Below are positions 35,785-44,122 of a stretch of 64,000 bases of DNA, in pieces. Every line of letters starts with the position of its first letter. The stretch's first letter is position 1. The translations under genes were made by a program, and so were the position numbers. The notes beneath the pieces were generated by a model. The model worked only from the letters and a program-made list of their open reading frames with translations. It was not told the DNA's origin and made no database searches. This stretch comes from BOG-908 sp965198855 (GTDB taxonomy: Bacteria > Pseudomonadota > Alphaproteobacteria > Acetobacterales > Acetobacteraceae): contig CBDAPZ010000002.1 of NCBI GenBank assembly GCA_965198855.1, positions 1,922,001 to 1,986,000 on the forward strand, written 5' to 3'.

Positions 35785-36258
35785 TTACATGAACTGGATG
35801 TTCAGAATCTCATAACTGCGGTCGCCGCCGGGAGCAGGGACGGAAATGGTATCGCCCTTTTTCTTGCCGATCAGAGACTTCGCCAGCGGCGAAGAGATCG
35901 ACAAGCGCTTCAGCTTGATGTCGGCTTCGTAGACGCCAACGATCTGATAGGTCGCCTCTTTTTCGGTCTCTTCATCGAGCAGTCTCACATGCGCGCCGAA
36001 CTTGATGCTGTCGCCGGAGAGTGCCGACGGATCGATCACCTCGGCGGCGCCGACGACCTCTTCCAGCTCTTGGATGCGGCCCTCGATAAAGCTCTGGCGC
36101 TCGCGGGCGGCGTGATATTCGGCATTTTCCGAAAGGTCGCCATGGCTGCGCGCCTCGGCGATCGCTGCAATGATCGACGGCCGCTCGACACCCTTCAGCG
36201 TGCGCAGCTCGTCCTCCAGACGCTGCAAACCTTGGGCGGTCATCGGAAATTTCTGCAA
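35785..36258 (-). CDS. greA: transcription elongation factor GreA
   Basis: 157 residues, the standard length. The N-terminal coiled coil (MTAQGLQRLEDELRTLKGVE, then RPSIIAAIAEARSHGDLSENAEYHAARE) carries the acidic tip that reaches into the RNA polymerase channel; the C-terminal FKBP-like domain runs from ~85. It rescues backtracked polymerase by stimulating transcript cleavage. It lies downstream of carB, an order common in alphaproteobacteria. Confidence 0.97.
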   Translation of the reverse strand: MQKFPMTAQGLQRLEDELRTLKGVERPSIIAAIAEARSHGDLSENAEYHAARERQSFIEGRIQELEEVVGAAEVIDPSALSGDSIKFGAHVRLLDEETEKEATYQIVGVYEADIKLKRLSISSPLAKSLIGKKKGDTISVPAPGGDRSYEILNIQFM

Positions 36259-36499
36259 AGCGCCGAATCCTCAAAAAACTGAATTTTCCGGTGCGCCAGG
36301 CGCCGGGGTTGCGGGTTGCGACAAACGAACGCCCTGGCTGAGCCCGGGATCGGGCCTGCCAAGACGAGGGCCGATAGCTTAGGGCAGCCACCAAACTAAG
36401 CAAGCCACGCTGAGTGGCCCTAATCTTAAGGTAAAGGTCTAAGGACTTGTCCTCAGCGGGGGTCGCCACCAGAGCGCCACCGGTTCAAGCGACGGCGGC

Positions 36500-36527
36500 G
36501 ACGGGCAGAGCCCCTGGCCTTGCCTTC
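36500..36527. repeat. GC-rich REP-like palindrome
   Basis: Read on the minus strand it is AAGGCCAGGGGCTCTGCCC, beginning 5 bases after the carB stop. It matches the terminal arms of the element at 61133-61340. The rest of the 36259-36499 gap, upstream of greA, shows nothing else I can assign. Confidence 0.55.
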
Positions 36528-36531
36528 TCCG

Positions 36532-39500
36532 CTAGAACGAACCGCGAAAATACGACTGCAAGGGTGCCACTTCAAGTGTCCCCGCCTTCAGCGCCCCAAT
36601 CGCATGCACCGCCGCCCGTGCGCCCGCGATCGTCGTGTAATGCGGTACGCCGAAGGTAAGTGCCGTCCGCCTGATGTCGAAGCTATCCGCGGTAGATTGT
36701 GCCCCTTGCGAGGTGTTCACCACCATCTGGATGTCGCCCGAGCGGATCGCGTCCACGCAATGCGGCCGGCCCTCAAGTACCTTATTGACGATCGTCACCT
36801 GCAACCCTGCCTCGGTGATGCGCGCCGCCGTGCCGCGCGTCGCCATGATGCGGAAGCCCATTTCGGTGAGCCGCCGCGCCAGGGCCGGCACGCCGGATTT
36901 GTCGTTGTCGCGTACGCTGAGGAACACGGTGCCGGCTTCCGGGAGCACCACGCCGGCGCCGAGCTGTGCCTTGGCGAAGGCACGTTCGAAGCTGTGGTCA
37001 AGCCCCATGACTTCGCCGGTCGATTTCATCTCCGGCCCAAGGATGGTGTCTACACCTGGAAAACGTGCGAAGGGGAACACAGCTTCCTTCACCGCGACGT
37101 GCGCCGCGATGGCGGTGTCGTCCAGCTTGAAATCAGCCAGCTTTGCACCGGCCATGACCAGCGCCCCAATTTTGGCAATAGCGACACCGGTCGCCTTGGC
37201 AACGAACGGCACAGTACGGCTGGCGCGTGGATTGACTTCCAGGACATAGACCGCACCGTCCTTAATCGCATATTGCACGTTCATCAGCCCGACCACGCCG
37301 AGCGCGCGCGCCATGGCTTCCGTCTCATCCTGCAATTCGCTGATCATGGCAGGCGACAATGAATAGGGCGGCAGCGAGCAGGCGCTATCGCCGGAATGGA
37401 TGCCGGCTTCCTCAATATGTTCCATCACCCCTGCGACATAGACGGTTTCTCCATCGGCGATGCAATCCACATCCACCTCGGTGGCGTCATTAAGGTAGCG
37501 GTCGATCAGCACCGGATTGGTGCCGGAGACTTTTACGGCTTCACGCATGTAGCGATGCAGTTGTGCACGATCGAACACGATCTCCATCGCGCGTCCGCCA
37601 AGCACATAGCTGGGCCGTATGACGACGGGATAGCCGATGCGTTCGGCAATGGCCTCGGCTTCATCCGCGGCGCGAGCGATTCCGTTTTCCGGTTGCCGCA
37701 GCCCAAGTTTTTGCAGAAGCCCCTGGAAGCGCTCACGGTCTTCGGCGATGTCGATAGCATCTGCACTCGTACCGAGTATCGGAATCCCCGCCGCGGGCAG
37801 CGCCTGGCTGAGTTTCAGCGGCGTCTGCCCGCCATATTGCACGATGCAGCCAAGCACTTCGCCTTTCTGCTGTTCACGCCGCACCAGCGCGATCACGTCT
37901 TCCGCGGTAAGTGGCTCGAAATACAAGCGATCAGACGTGTCGTAATCCGTGCTCACCGTTTCCGGATTGCAGTTGACCATGATGGTCTCGAACCCGGCCT
38001 CGCGCAGCGCATAGGCTGCGTGCACGCAGCAATAATCGAATTCGATGCCCTGGCCGATCCGGTTGGGGCCGCCGCCGAGAATGATGATCTTCTTGCGGTC
38101 TGTCGGATCGGCCTCGCAGACCGGGTCGCCCCAGCCACCTTCATAGGTGGAATACATATACGGCGTGGCCGACGCGAATTCGCCAGCGCAGGTATCGATG
38201 CGCTTATAGACGGGATGCACCGACAGCTTGTCGCGCAGCGCAGCGATCTCCGTCTCGCGCTGGCCGGTGAGTTGTGCGAGGCGTTTGTCGGAAAATCCCA
38301 TCGCCTTGATACGGCGCAGACCGGTCGCTTCGCGCGGCAGGCCGTTGGCCGTGATCTGTCGTTCCACGGCCACGATCTTTTCCAGTTCGCGCAGGAACCA
38401 CGGATCGAATTTGCAGGCGCCAAAAATATCTTCGACGGAAAGCCCAGCGCGCATGGCTTGTGCCGCCATCAGAATACGGTCGGGTTTCGGCGCGGAGAGC
38501 GCGGCGCGGAACGCATCCGCCCCGCCATCGCCAGGTGCAGGCACTTCGTCGAGGCCGGAGAACCCGGTCTCCATGCTGCGCAGGCCTTTCTGCAATGCTT
38601 CGGCAAAGGAGCGGCCGATCGCCATCGCCTCTCCCACCGATTTCATGCTGGTGGATAGTAGAGCCGGCGTGCCGGGAAATTTCTCGAACGTGAACCGCGG
38701 GATCTTCACCACGACATAATCGATGGTGGGCTCGAAACTCGCCGGCGTAGTGCGTGTGATATCGTTGGTCAGTTCATCAAGCGTGTAGCCAACAGCCAGC
38801 TTCGCCGCAATTTTTGCAATCGGAAATCCGGTGGCTTTCGAGGCCAGCGCCGAACTGCGAGAAACCCGCGGGTTCATCTCGATCACGAGCATGCGCCCGT
38901 CTTCCGGATTGAGCGCGAACTGCACGTTCGAGCCGCCGGTATCCACGCCGATCTTCCGCAAGCAGGCAATGGAAGCATCTCGCATCCGCTGATATTCGCG
39001 ATCGGTCAGCGTGAGGGCAGGGGCCACGGTGATCGAATCCCCGGTATGGATGCCCATCGGATCCACATTCTCAATGGCGCAGATGATGATGCAGTTATCC
39101 GCGCTGTCGCGCACCACCTCCATCTCGTACTCTTTCCAGCCAAGCACCGATTCTTCGATCAGCACCTCGGTGGTAGGCGACGCGGCTAGACCGCTCGCGG
39201 AAATTGCCTCGAATTCCTCGCGATTATACGCAATGCCGCCGCCGGTCCCACCTAGCGTGAAGCTCGGCCGTATCACGGCCGGCAATCCGATTTTTACCAG
39301 CGCTTCACGCGCCTCTTCCATGCTATGTGCGATAAAACTTTTCGGACTCTCGATCCCAATCTCGCTCATGGCATCACGGAATTTCAGCCGGTCTTCTGCA
39401 CGATCAATCACCTCCGCGCGCGCGCCGATCAGCTCCACACCATGTTTCGCCAGGATCCCGCGCGCATCAAGCTGCATGGCAATATTAAGCGCGGTTTGTC

Positions 39501-39774
39501 CGCCCATCGTGGGCAGCAGCGCATCCGGCTTTTCCTTGATGATGATTTTCTCGACCATCTCCGGCGTAATCGGCTCCACATAGGTAGCATCCGCCAACCC
39601 TGGATCGGTCATGATGGTGGCTGGATTGGAATTTACCAGCACCACGCGATAACCTTCGGCACGCAACGCCTTGCAGGCCTGTGCGCCAGAGTAATCGAAT
39701 TCGCAGGCTTGACCAATCACGATCGGGCCGGCGCCGATGATCATGATGGTTTTAATGTCGGTGCGTTTGGGCAT
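36532..39774 (-). CDS. carB: carbamoyl-phosphate synthase large subunit
   Basis: 1080 residues, full length. Two homologous ATP-grasp halves are visible: N-terminal GAGPIVIGQACEFDYSGAQA and FTLGGTGGGIAYN, and C-terminal GGGPNRIGQGIEFDYCCVHA and VLGGRAMEIVFD. The C-terminal allosteric MGS-like domain (~930-1080) ends the protein. It uses ammonia from CarA, bicarbonate and two ATP to make carbamoyl phosphate for pyrimidines and arginine. Between carA and carB lie a small coiled-coil gene and a repeat copy, so the two subunits are not directly adjacent. Confidence 0.98.
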   Translation of the reverse strand: MPKRTDIKTIMIIGAGPIVIGQACEFDYSGAQACKALRAEGYRVVLVNSNPATIMTDPGLADATYVEPITPEMVEKIIIKEKPDALLPTMGGQTALNIAMQLDARGILAKHGVELIGARAEVIDRAEDRLKFRDAMSEIGIESPKSFIAHSMEEAREALVKIGLPAVIRPSFTLGGTGGGIAYNREEFEAISASGLAASPTTEVLIEESVLGWKEYEMEVVRDSADNCIIICAIENVDPMGIHTGDSITVAPALTLTDREYQRMRDASIACLRKIGVDTGGSNVQFALNPEDGRMLVIEMNPRVSRSSALASKATGFPIAKIAAKLAVGYTLDELTNDITRTTPASFEPTIDYVVVKIPRFTFEKFPGTPALLSTSMKSVGEAMAIGRSFAEALQKGLRSMETGFSGLDEVPAPGDGGADAFRAALSAPKPDRILMAAQAMRAGLSVEDIFGACKFDPWFLRELEKIVAVERQITANGLPREATGLRRIKAMGFSDKRLAQLTGQRETEIAALRDKLSVHPVYKRIDTCAGEFASATPYMYSTYEGGWGDPVCEADPTDRKKIIILGGGPNRIGQGIEFDYCCVHAAYALREAGFETIMVNCNPETVSTDYDTSDRLYFEPLTAEDVIALVRREQQKGEVLGCIVQYGGQTPLKLSQALPAAGIPILGTSADAIDIAEDRERFQGLLQKLGLRQPENGIARAADEAEAIAERIGYPVVIRPSYVLGGRAMEIVFDRAQLHRYMREAVKVSGTNPVLIDRYLNDATEVDVDCIADGETVYVAGVMEHIEEAGIHSGDSACSLPPYSLSPAMISELQDETEAMARALGVVGLMNVQYAIKDGAVYVLEVNPRASRTVPFVAKATGVAIAKIGALVMAGAKLADFKLDDTAIAAHVAVKEAVFPFARFPGVDTILGPEMKSTGEVMGLDHSFERAFAKAQLGAGVVLPEAGTVFLSVRDNDKSGVPALARRLTEMGFRIMATRGTAARITEAGLQVTIVNKVLEGRPHCVDAIRSGDIQMVVNTSQGAQSTADSFDIRRTALTFGVPHYTTIAGARAAVHAIGALKAGTLEVAPLQSYFRGSF

Positions 39775-39791
39775 CGGTCAGCCTTGGAAAA

Positions 39792-39911
39792 AGGAAGAAC
39801 TTCTTTTTTTGAAAAACGAGACAAAAAACTTTTATGTCGCTGTCGCGGACCTTTCCCCAGCGCGAGCCCAAGGAGGTAAAAGTTTTTTGGTTTTTTTCAA
39901 AAAAGAACTGC
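39792..39911. repeat. dispersed AT-rich repeat, copy 6 (complete)
   Basis: Both arms are present in inverted orientation (AACTTCTTTTTTTGAAAAAC ... GGTTTTTTTCAAAAAAGAAC) around a centre with GTCGCTGTCGCGGACC. It separates carB from the upstream small gene inside a single-strand operon. Confidence 0.85.
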
Positions 39912-40148
39912 TTACTGGATTGGCGCCTCAGAGAACTCCAGGCGTCGCTCGACACGATCCATGCGATCGCTCAGCCGATACAGGCGCGATGACGTGCTGG
40001 CGTAATGGCTGGCTTCGGTCGAGACGAAATTAGCGAACGAGATCTTTAGCGCATTCATGCGGTGTTTTACGTCCCGAATGTCAGCCTTCATCTCGGTCAT
40101 ATCGCTGCGCAAGGAGCGCAGGATGTCCAGAACCAGGTTATCGCTCAT
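39912..40148 (-). CDS. small coiled-coil protein of unknown function
   Basis: 78 residues from ATG 40148 (MSDNLVLDILRSLRSDMTEM). Nearly all helical with heptad character: ILRSLRSDMTEMKADIRDVKHRMNALK, then a Ser/Thr/His stretch, then LYRLSDRMDRVERRLEF. No signal peptide. Such short proteins recur in Acetobacteraceae-type genomes; function unknown. It sits 30 bases downstream of carA on the same strand and probably shares its transcript. Confidence 0.75.
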   Translation of the reverse strand: MSDNLVLDILRSLRSDMTEMKADIRDVKHRMNALKISFANFVSTEASHYASTSSRLYRLSDRMDRVERRLEFSEAPIQ

Positions 40149-40177
40149 CGGCTTCAATCTCTTGCCCGCCCATTATA

Positions 40178-41530
40178 TCACGAACGCTTCGCCATCGTCT
40201 CCACAAACCGCTTGAACAGATGATGGCTGTCGCTTGGCCCAGGGCTCGCCTCCGGGTGATACTGCACCGAGAACACCGGCCGGCCGTCGCAGGCGATCCC
40301 CTCGTTGCTGCCATCGAACAGGCTCGTATGCGTGATCCGCACCCCCGTCGGCAACGATGCATCATCCACCGCAAACCCGTGGTTTTGGCTGGTGATCTCC
40401 ACCTTCCCGGTCGCCAGATCCTTCACCGGCTGGTTCGCACCGCGATGTCCGCGCTCAAGCTTGTAGGTCTTCGCGCCGAGTGCGAGAGCCAGTAACTGGT
40501 GCCCCAGGCAGATCCCGAAAATCGGCGTCCCAGCATCCAGAACACCCTGAATGGCCGGCACCGCATACACGCCGGTGGCGGCCGGATCTCCCGGCCCGTT
40601 GCTCAGGAACACGCCGTCCGGCTTGTGCCCCAGAATATCCTCGGCCGTGCTGCTCGCCGGCACCACCGTCACCCGGCACCCCGCTGCCGCAAGCGAGCGC
40701 AGAATATTGCGCTTGGCCCCATAATCCACGGCGACCACGTGATGTGCAGGTGCCTGCTGTTTCGCAAAACCCTCCGGCCAGACCCAAACCGTCTCGTCCC
40801 AGGCAAATGTCTGCCGGCAACTGACCTCCTGGGCGAGATCCATGCCCTCCAACCCCGGCCAGGCCCGTGCCATCTCATGCAGCGCCGGCAAGTCGAAGCG
40901 CCCATCGGCTGGAAAACACAGCACCCCGTTCGGCGCGCCGCTGTCGCGTATTCGCAGGGTCAGCGCCCGCGTATCCACGCCTGCAATCCCCGGCACGCCT
41001 TGTTTCCGCAGCCACGCATTCAGCGTTTCCGTCGACCGCCAGTTGGAGGGCTCAGTGACGTCCTGCTTCACCACCAGGCCGCGCGCCGCAATCGTGACCG
41101 CCTCAATGTCCTGCAGATTGGCACCCACGTTGCCGATATGCGGAAAGGTGAAAACGATCATCTGGCCAGCATAAGAAGGGTCGGTCAGCGTCTCTTGATA
41201 CCCGGTGATGCCCGTATTGAAGCAGATCTCCGCCGGCTGTCCGCCACCCGTTGGCGTATGTGCACCAAACCCGCTGCCCCAAAACACCGTGCCATCAGCC
41301 AGCACCAGCGCCGCGGTCGCTCCCGCCGGCGCAGCGCCGGCTTCGGTCACCGCGCGTGGCAGCTCATTGATCGGCAGGCCGGCGGCAGCGCTCAGACTGG
41401 CCCAGTGCTTGGGCGGGATCGCTCGCGCCTGCCGCCACTTCCGAATGGCCTCGGCGCCCACGCCGGTTAGCCGCGAAACAGCTTCGACGCCACCAAGCCG
41501 TTCTAGAATGTCATCCACAGAATGAGCCAT
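40178..41530 (-). CDS. carA: carbamoyl-phosphate synthase small subunit with N-terminal HTH domain
   Basis: 450 residues from ATG 41530 (MAHSVDDILERLGGVEAVSR). Residues ~1-60 form a helix-turn-helix-like domain (GGVEAVSRLTGVGAEAIRKW followed by RQARAIPPKHW), matching the 'carph-isopro' domain known from some alphaproteobacterial CarA proteins. The CarA domain starts near 70 (TAALVLADGTVFWGSGFGA), and the class I amidotransferase carries the catalytic Cys in FGICLGHQLLALALG and His-Glu in QYHPEASPG. It hydrolyses glutamine and passes ammonia to CarB. The upstream region has an inverted repeat at 41582-41600. Confidence 0.95.
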   Translation of the reverse strand: MAHSVDDILERLGGVEAVSRLTGVGAEAIRKWRQARAIPPKHWASLSAAAGLPINELPRAVTEAGAAPAGATAALVLADGTVFWGSGFGAHTPTGGGQPAEICFNTGITGYQETLTDPSYAGQMIVFTFPHIGNVGANLQDIEAVTIAARGLVVKQDVTEPSNWRSTETLNAWLRKQGVPGIAGVDTRALTLRIRDSGAPNGVLCFPADGRFDLPALHEMARAWPGLEGMDLAQEVSCRQTFAWDETVWVWPEGFAKQQAPAHHVVAVDYGAKRNILRSLAAAGCRVTVVPASSTAEDILGHKPDGVFLSNGPGDPAATGVYAVPAIQGVLDAGTPIFGICLGHQLLALALGAKTYKLERGHRGANQPVKDLATGKVEITSQNHGFAVDDASLPTGVRITHTSLFDGSNEGIACDGRPVFSVQYHPEASPGPSDSHHLFKRFVETMAKRS

Positions 41531-41581
41531 GATGGCGAAGTTAGGTCGACGATTTACCTGATGCAAGAAGAAGCGGCTTCC

Positions 41582-41600
41582 GTGGGAAAATACTTCCCAC
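41582..41600. promoter_or_regulatory. inverted repeat upstream of carA
   Basis: GTGGGAA-N5-TTCCCAC, 7-base perfect arms, 52-70 bases before the carA start and in the gap shared with divergent lipA. It is placed where an operator would be; binding by the HTH domain fused to CarA is a speculative possibility. Confidence 0.45.
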
Positions 41601-41693
41601 CTCATTCCTGCATGGCTAGGTATCGATGACGCGCCGTCCGCACTCATATAGAGTAGTCATGCGCCACCGCTAAGCCGCGTTTTCCGAGGTTCC

Positions 41694-42662
41694 ATGACCA
41701 CCCGTATCGAAATCGATCACAGGCTCGCCCGTGGCATTCGCCACCCGGAAAAAGCCGGCCGGCCGGACAATCCCATCCAGCGCAAGCCGGATTGGATCCG
41801 CGTGCGCGCCCCAGGCAGCGCCATTTTCCAGCAGACCCGCGAATTGATGCGCGAAAACAAGCTGGTTACCGTCTGCGAGGAAGCTGCCTGCCCGAACATC
41901 GGCGAATGCTGGTCGCAGAAACACGCCACCATGATGATCATGGGTGACACCTGCACCCGTGCCTGCAGCTTCTGCAACGTCCGCACCGGCCTGCCAGATG
42001 CGCTCGACACCGACGAACCCGCCCGGGTCGGCGACGCCGTGGCCAAACTCGGCCTGCGTCACGTGGTGGTAACCTCGGTCGATCGTGACGACCTGCCCGA
42101 TGGCGGTGCCGCCCATTTCGCGGCCGTCATCAATGCCATCCGCAGCGCCTCGCCCGGTACTACCATCGAGATCCTGACCCCCGATTTCCTCCGCAAGCCC
42201 AGCGCACTCCAAGTGGTGGTCGCCGCACGGCCTGACGTGTTCAACCACAACCTCGAAACCGTGCCGCGCCTCTATCCCACCATCCGCCCCGGCGCCCGCT
42301 ACTTCCAATCCTTGCGACTGCTAAACGACGTGAAATCCCTCGACCCCACCATCTTCACCAAGTCCGGCATGATGCTCGGCCTCGGTGAGCAGCGCGGCGA
42401 GATCGGCCAGGTGATGGACGACCTGCGTATCGCCGACGTCGATTTCCTCACCCTCGGCCAATATCTTCAGCCGACGGTGAAACATGCTGCCGTCGAACGC
42501 TTTGTCCCACCGGACGAATTTAACGATTATGCCTCTCTCGCCCGCGCGAAAGGTTTCTTGATGGTGGCCGCGACCCCGCTTACCCGGAGCTCCTACCACG
42601 CAGATGCGGACTTTGCGCAGTTGCGCGATGCGCGTGCCGCCCACATCGCCAAGGCCGCGTAA
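41694..42662 (+). CDS. lipA: lipoyl synthase
   Basis: 322 residues. The auxiliary 4Fe-4S cluster motif CEEAACPNIGECW and the radical-SAM motif CTRACSFCNVRTG are both present, with the C-terminal RSSYHADADF arginine-serine region that binds the auxiliary cluster. It inserts two sulfurs into octanoyl chains on lipoyl domains of 2-oxoacid dehydrogenases. It is followed after 5 bases by the coq10-like gene. Confidence 0.97.
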   Translation: MTTRIEIDHRLARGIRHPEKAGRPDNPIQRKPDWIRVRAPGSAIFQQTRELMRENKLVTVCEEAACPNIGECWSQKHATMMIMGDTCTRACSFCNVRTGLPDALDTDEPARVGDAVAKLGLRHVVVTSVDRDDLPDGGAAHFAAVINAIRSASPGTTIEILTPDFLRKPSALQVVVAARPDVFNHNLETVPRLYPTIRPGARYFQSLRLLNDVKSLDPTIFTKSGMMLGLGEQRGEIGQVMDDLRIADVDFLTLGQYLQPTVKHAAVERFVPPDEFNDYASLARAKGFLMVAATPLTRSSYHADADFAQLRDARAAHIAKAA

Positions 42663-42667
42663 AGCCG

Positions 42668-43126
42668 ATGCCAACCTATGCCGACCGAAAGCTGGTGGCC
42701 TACCGGCCCGACCAGCTTTTCGACCTAGTCGCCGACGTCGGCAAATACCCGGAGTTCCTTCCCTGGTGCACCGGCGCCCGCGTGCGCAGCCGTACCGAGC
42801 ATGAGCTGGTCGCCGACCTCACCATTGGCTTCGGCCCTTTCCGGGAAAGCTTTACCTCCCGCGTCACCCTCGAACGCCCGCACCGCATCCGCGTGAGCTA
42901 CGAAAACGGCCCCTTTCGCTACCTGAACAATCAGTGGGTGTTCATCCCCGACCCGAAGGGCGTGCAGGTGGATTTCTGGGTCGATTTCGAATTCAAAAGC
43001 AAGCTGTTGCAGCGCGCGATCGGGGTGGTGTTCAATGAGGCAGTGCGGCGCATGGTCGGCGCTTTCCTCAAGCGTGCGGGCGATGTGTATGGGCCGCCAG
43101 TGAAGACGGAAGGCGTTCTTTTCTGA
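42668..43126 (+). CDS. COQ10/RatA-like START-domain protein
   Basis: 152 residues with the COQ10/polyketide cyclase pattern: YADRKLVAYRPDQLFDLVAD, then VGKYPEFLPWC, then the beta strands AR(V)RSRTEHELVADLTIGF, FTSRVTLERPHRIRVSYENG and WVFIPDPKGVQVDFWVDFEF. Such proteins bind ubiquinone precursors and assist respiration. The last codons GVLF-stop are encoded by the left arm of repeat copy 7, so the C-terminus has been extended or trimmed by that element. Confidence 0.85.
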   Translation: MPTYADRKLVAYRPDQLFDLVADVGKYPEFLPWCTGARVRSRTEHELVADLTIGFGPFRESFTSRVTLERPHRIRVSYENGPFRYLNNQWVFIPDPKGVQVDFWVDFEFKSKLLQRAIGVVFNEAVRRMVGAFLKRAGDVYGPPVKTEGVLF

Positions 43127-43230
43127 AGAAAAGAACCAAAAGACTTTTATGTCGCTGTTGCGGTTCTCTCCTGCAGCGTATCGTCAGGAGATAGAAGTTT
43201 TTGGTTCTTTTTTAAAAAACCGCTTCCTTC
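43111..43230. repeat. dispersed AT-rich repeat, copy 7 (complete)
   Basis: Left arm GTTCTTTTCTGAAGAAAAGA, small palindrome AAAAGACTTTT, centre GTCGCTGTTGCGGTTC, and inverted right arm around AGTTTTTGGTTCTTTTTTAA. Its TTC-TGA supplies the stop codon of the COQ10-like gene. Confidence 0.87.
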
Positions 43231-43245
43231 CTCGGGAGTGACACT

Positions 43246-43635
43246 ATGCGCCAATCCATCATTCCCGCCTTGCAATACGAAGACGCGCCATCGGCAATCG
43301 AATTCCTTTGCAAGGCCTTCGGTTTCGAGCGTCACCTCGTAGTCGCCGAAGATCCTCCCTCCCGCATCGTGCATCACGCGCAGCTTCTGCTGAACGGCGG
43401 AATGATCATGCTCGGCAGCGCCAACGCGCCGCCTTCCGCCACGATGTCATCCTGTATCTGTGTGGTGGTTTCGGACCCGGATGCGCATTATGCCCGTGCC
43501 AAGGCAGCCGGCGCAGACATATTGCACCCGCCTCGTGACAACGAGGGCTATCCGGGGCGCTCTTACGAAGTGAAAGACTCTGGTGGGTATCGCTGGAACT
43601 TCAACAGTTTCGATCCCTGGGCCGAGGCCATCTGA
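43246..43635 (+). CDS. VOC/PhnB-like glyoxalase-fold protein
   Basis: 129 residues. One module starts IIPALQYEDAPSAIEFLCKA followed by FGFERHLVV, the second SCICVVVSDPDAHYARAKAA followed by GADILHPPRDNEGYPGRSYE, ending GYRWNFNSF. This is the PhnB/bleomycin-resistance-like branch of the VOC superfamily, probably cytoplasmic and dimeric; substrate unknown. A perfect palindrome follows the stop. Confidence 0.82.
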   Translation: MRQSIIPALQYEDAPSAIEFLCKAFGFERHLVVAEDPPSRIVHHAQLLLNGGMIMLGSANAPPSATMSSCICVVVSDPDAHYARAKAAGADILHPPRDNEGYPGRSYEVKDSGGYRWNFNSFDPWAEAI

Positions 43636-43640
43636 CGTAG

Positions 43641-43665
43641 CCGGGGGACCATGATGGTCCCCCGG
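43641..43665. terminator. perfect palindrome between convergent genes
   Basis: CCGGGGGACCAT-G-ATGGTCCCCCGG, 12-base arms about one central base, lying between the convergent VOC gene (stop 43635) and the His-rich gene (stop 43673). Strong hairpin without a U-tract, so a bidirectional attenuator/terminator or repeat. Confidence 0.5.
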
Positions 43666-43672
43666 GCACACC

Positions 43673-43897
43673 TCAGTAAGGACGGACGACGACGACCGGC
43701 CCGCGATGCCAGTGGTGCCAATGACGGTGCCAGTGGTGATAGTGATGATAGTACTGCACATCCTGAACCGCGCTGGGATCGAACCCAGACGGTGAGACGA
43801 TCGCTGATTGGGCCTGCGCACCAGGCGCGGCCTGCGCCGATACTGTCAGTGCCAGAACAGAAACTGCACCAAGCAGGCCAGCTAGACTTTTAAACAT
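43673..43897 (-). CDS. small exported His-rich protein
   Basis: 74 residues. Residues 1-23 (MFKSLAGLLGAVSVLALTVS, then AQA) are a signal peptide with a signal peptidase I-type site. The mature part ends in a stretch dense in His, Tyr, Trp and Arg (YYHHYHHWHRHWHHWHRG) then PVVVVRPY. His clusters suggest metal binding, but there is no test of that here. GGAG lies upstream of the ATG. Its start is ~225 bases from the stop of the next gene to the right. Confidence 0.72.
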   Translation of the reverse strand: MFKSLAGLLGAVSVLALTVSAQAAPGAQAQSAIVSPSGFDPSAVQDVQYYHHYHHWHRHWHHWHRGPVVVVRPY

Positions 43898-44072
43898 GAG
43901 AGAAACTCCACCGATTGCTATGCGGCGCTACCGGGAGAAAAGCGGGAACCAACCCCCGTGCTGCTCCTGAGTAACATCCGTGCGAGCATTACGTTGCATG
44001 GTCTTGTCAGAACTTAGGCCGGATCATGGACGGATAAAGGCAAAGTACCGCCACGTGACGCCGAAAACAGAG

Positions 44073-44094
44073 CGGGCGCCGATGAGGGCGCCCG
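44073..44094 (-). terminator. intrinsic terminator-like hairpin after the retropepsin lipoprotein gene
   Basis: CGGGCGCC-loop-GGCGCCCG (8-base stem); on the minus strand it is followed by CTCTGTTTT, as expected for an intrinsic terminator about 30 bases after the stop of the gene at 44123. The rest of 43898-44122 shows no feature. Confidence 0.55.
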
Positions 44095-44122
44095 TTCCAA
44101 CCAACCTGATGATGCCGCCGCC

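Noticed and set aside
36259..36499. Riboswitch or attenuator upstream of greA
   Set aside because: No conserved aptamer motif or terminator/antiterminator pair could be recognised.
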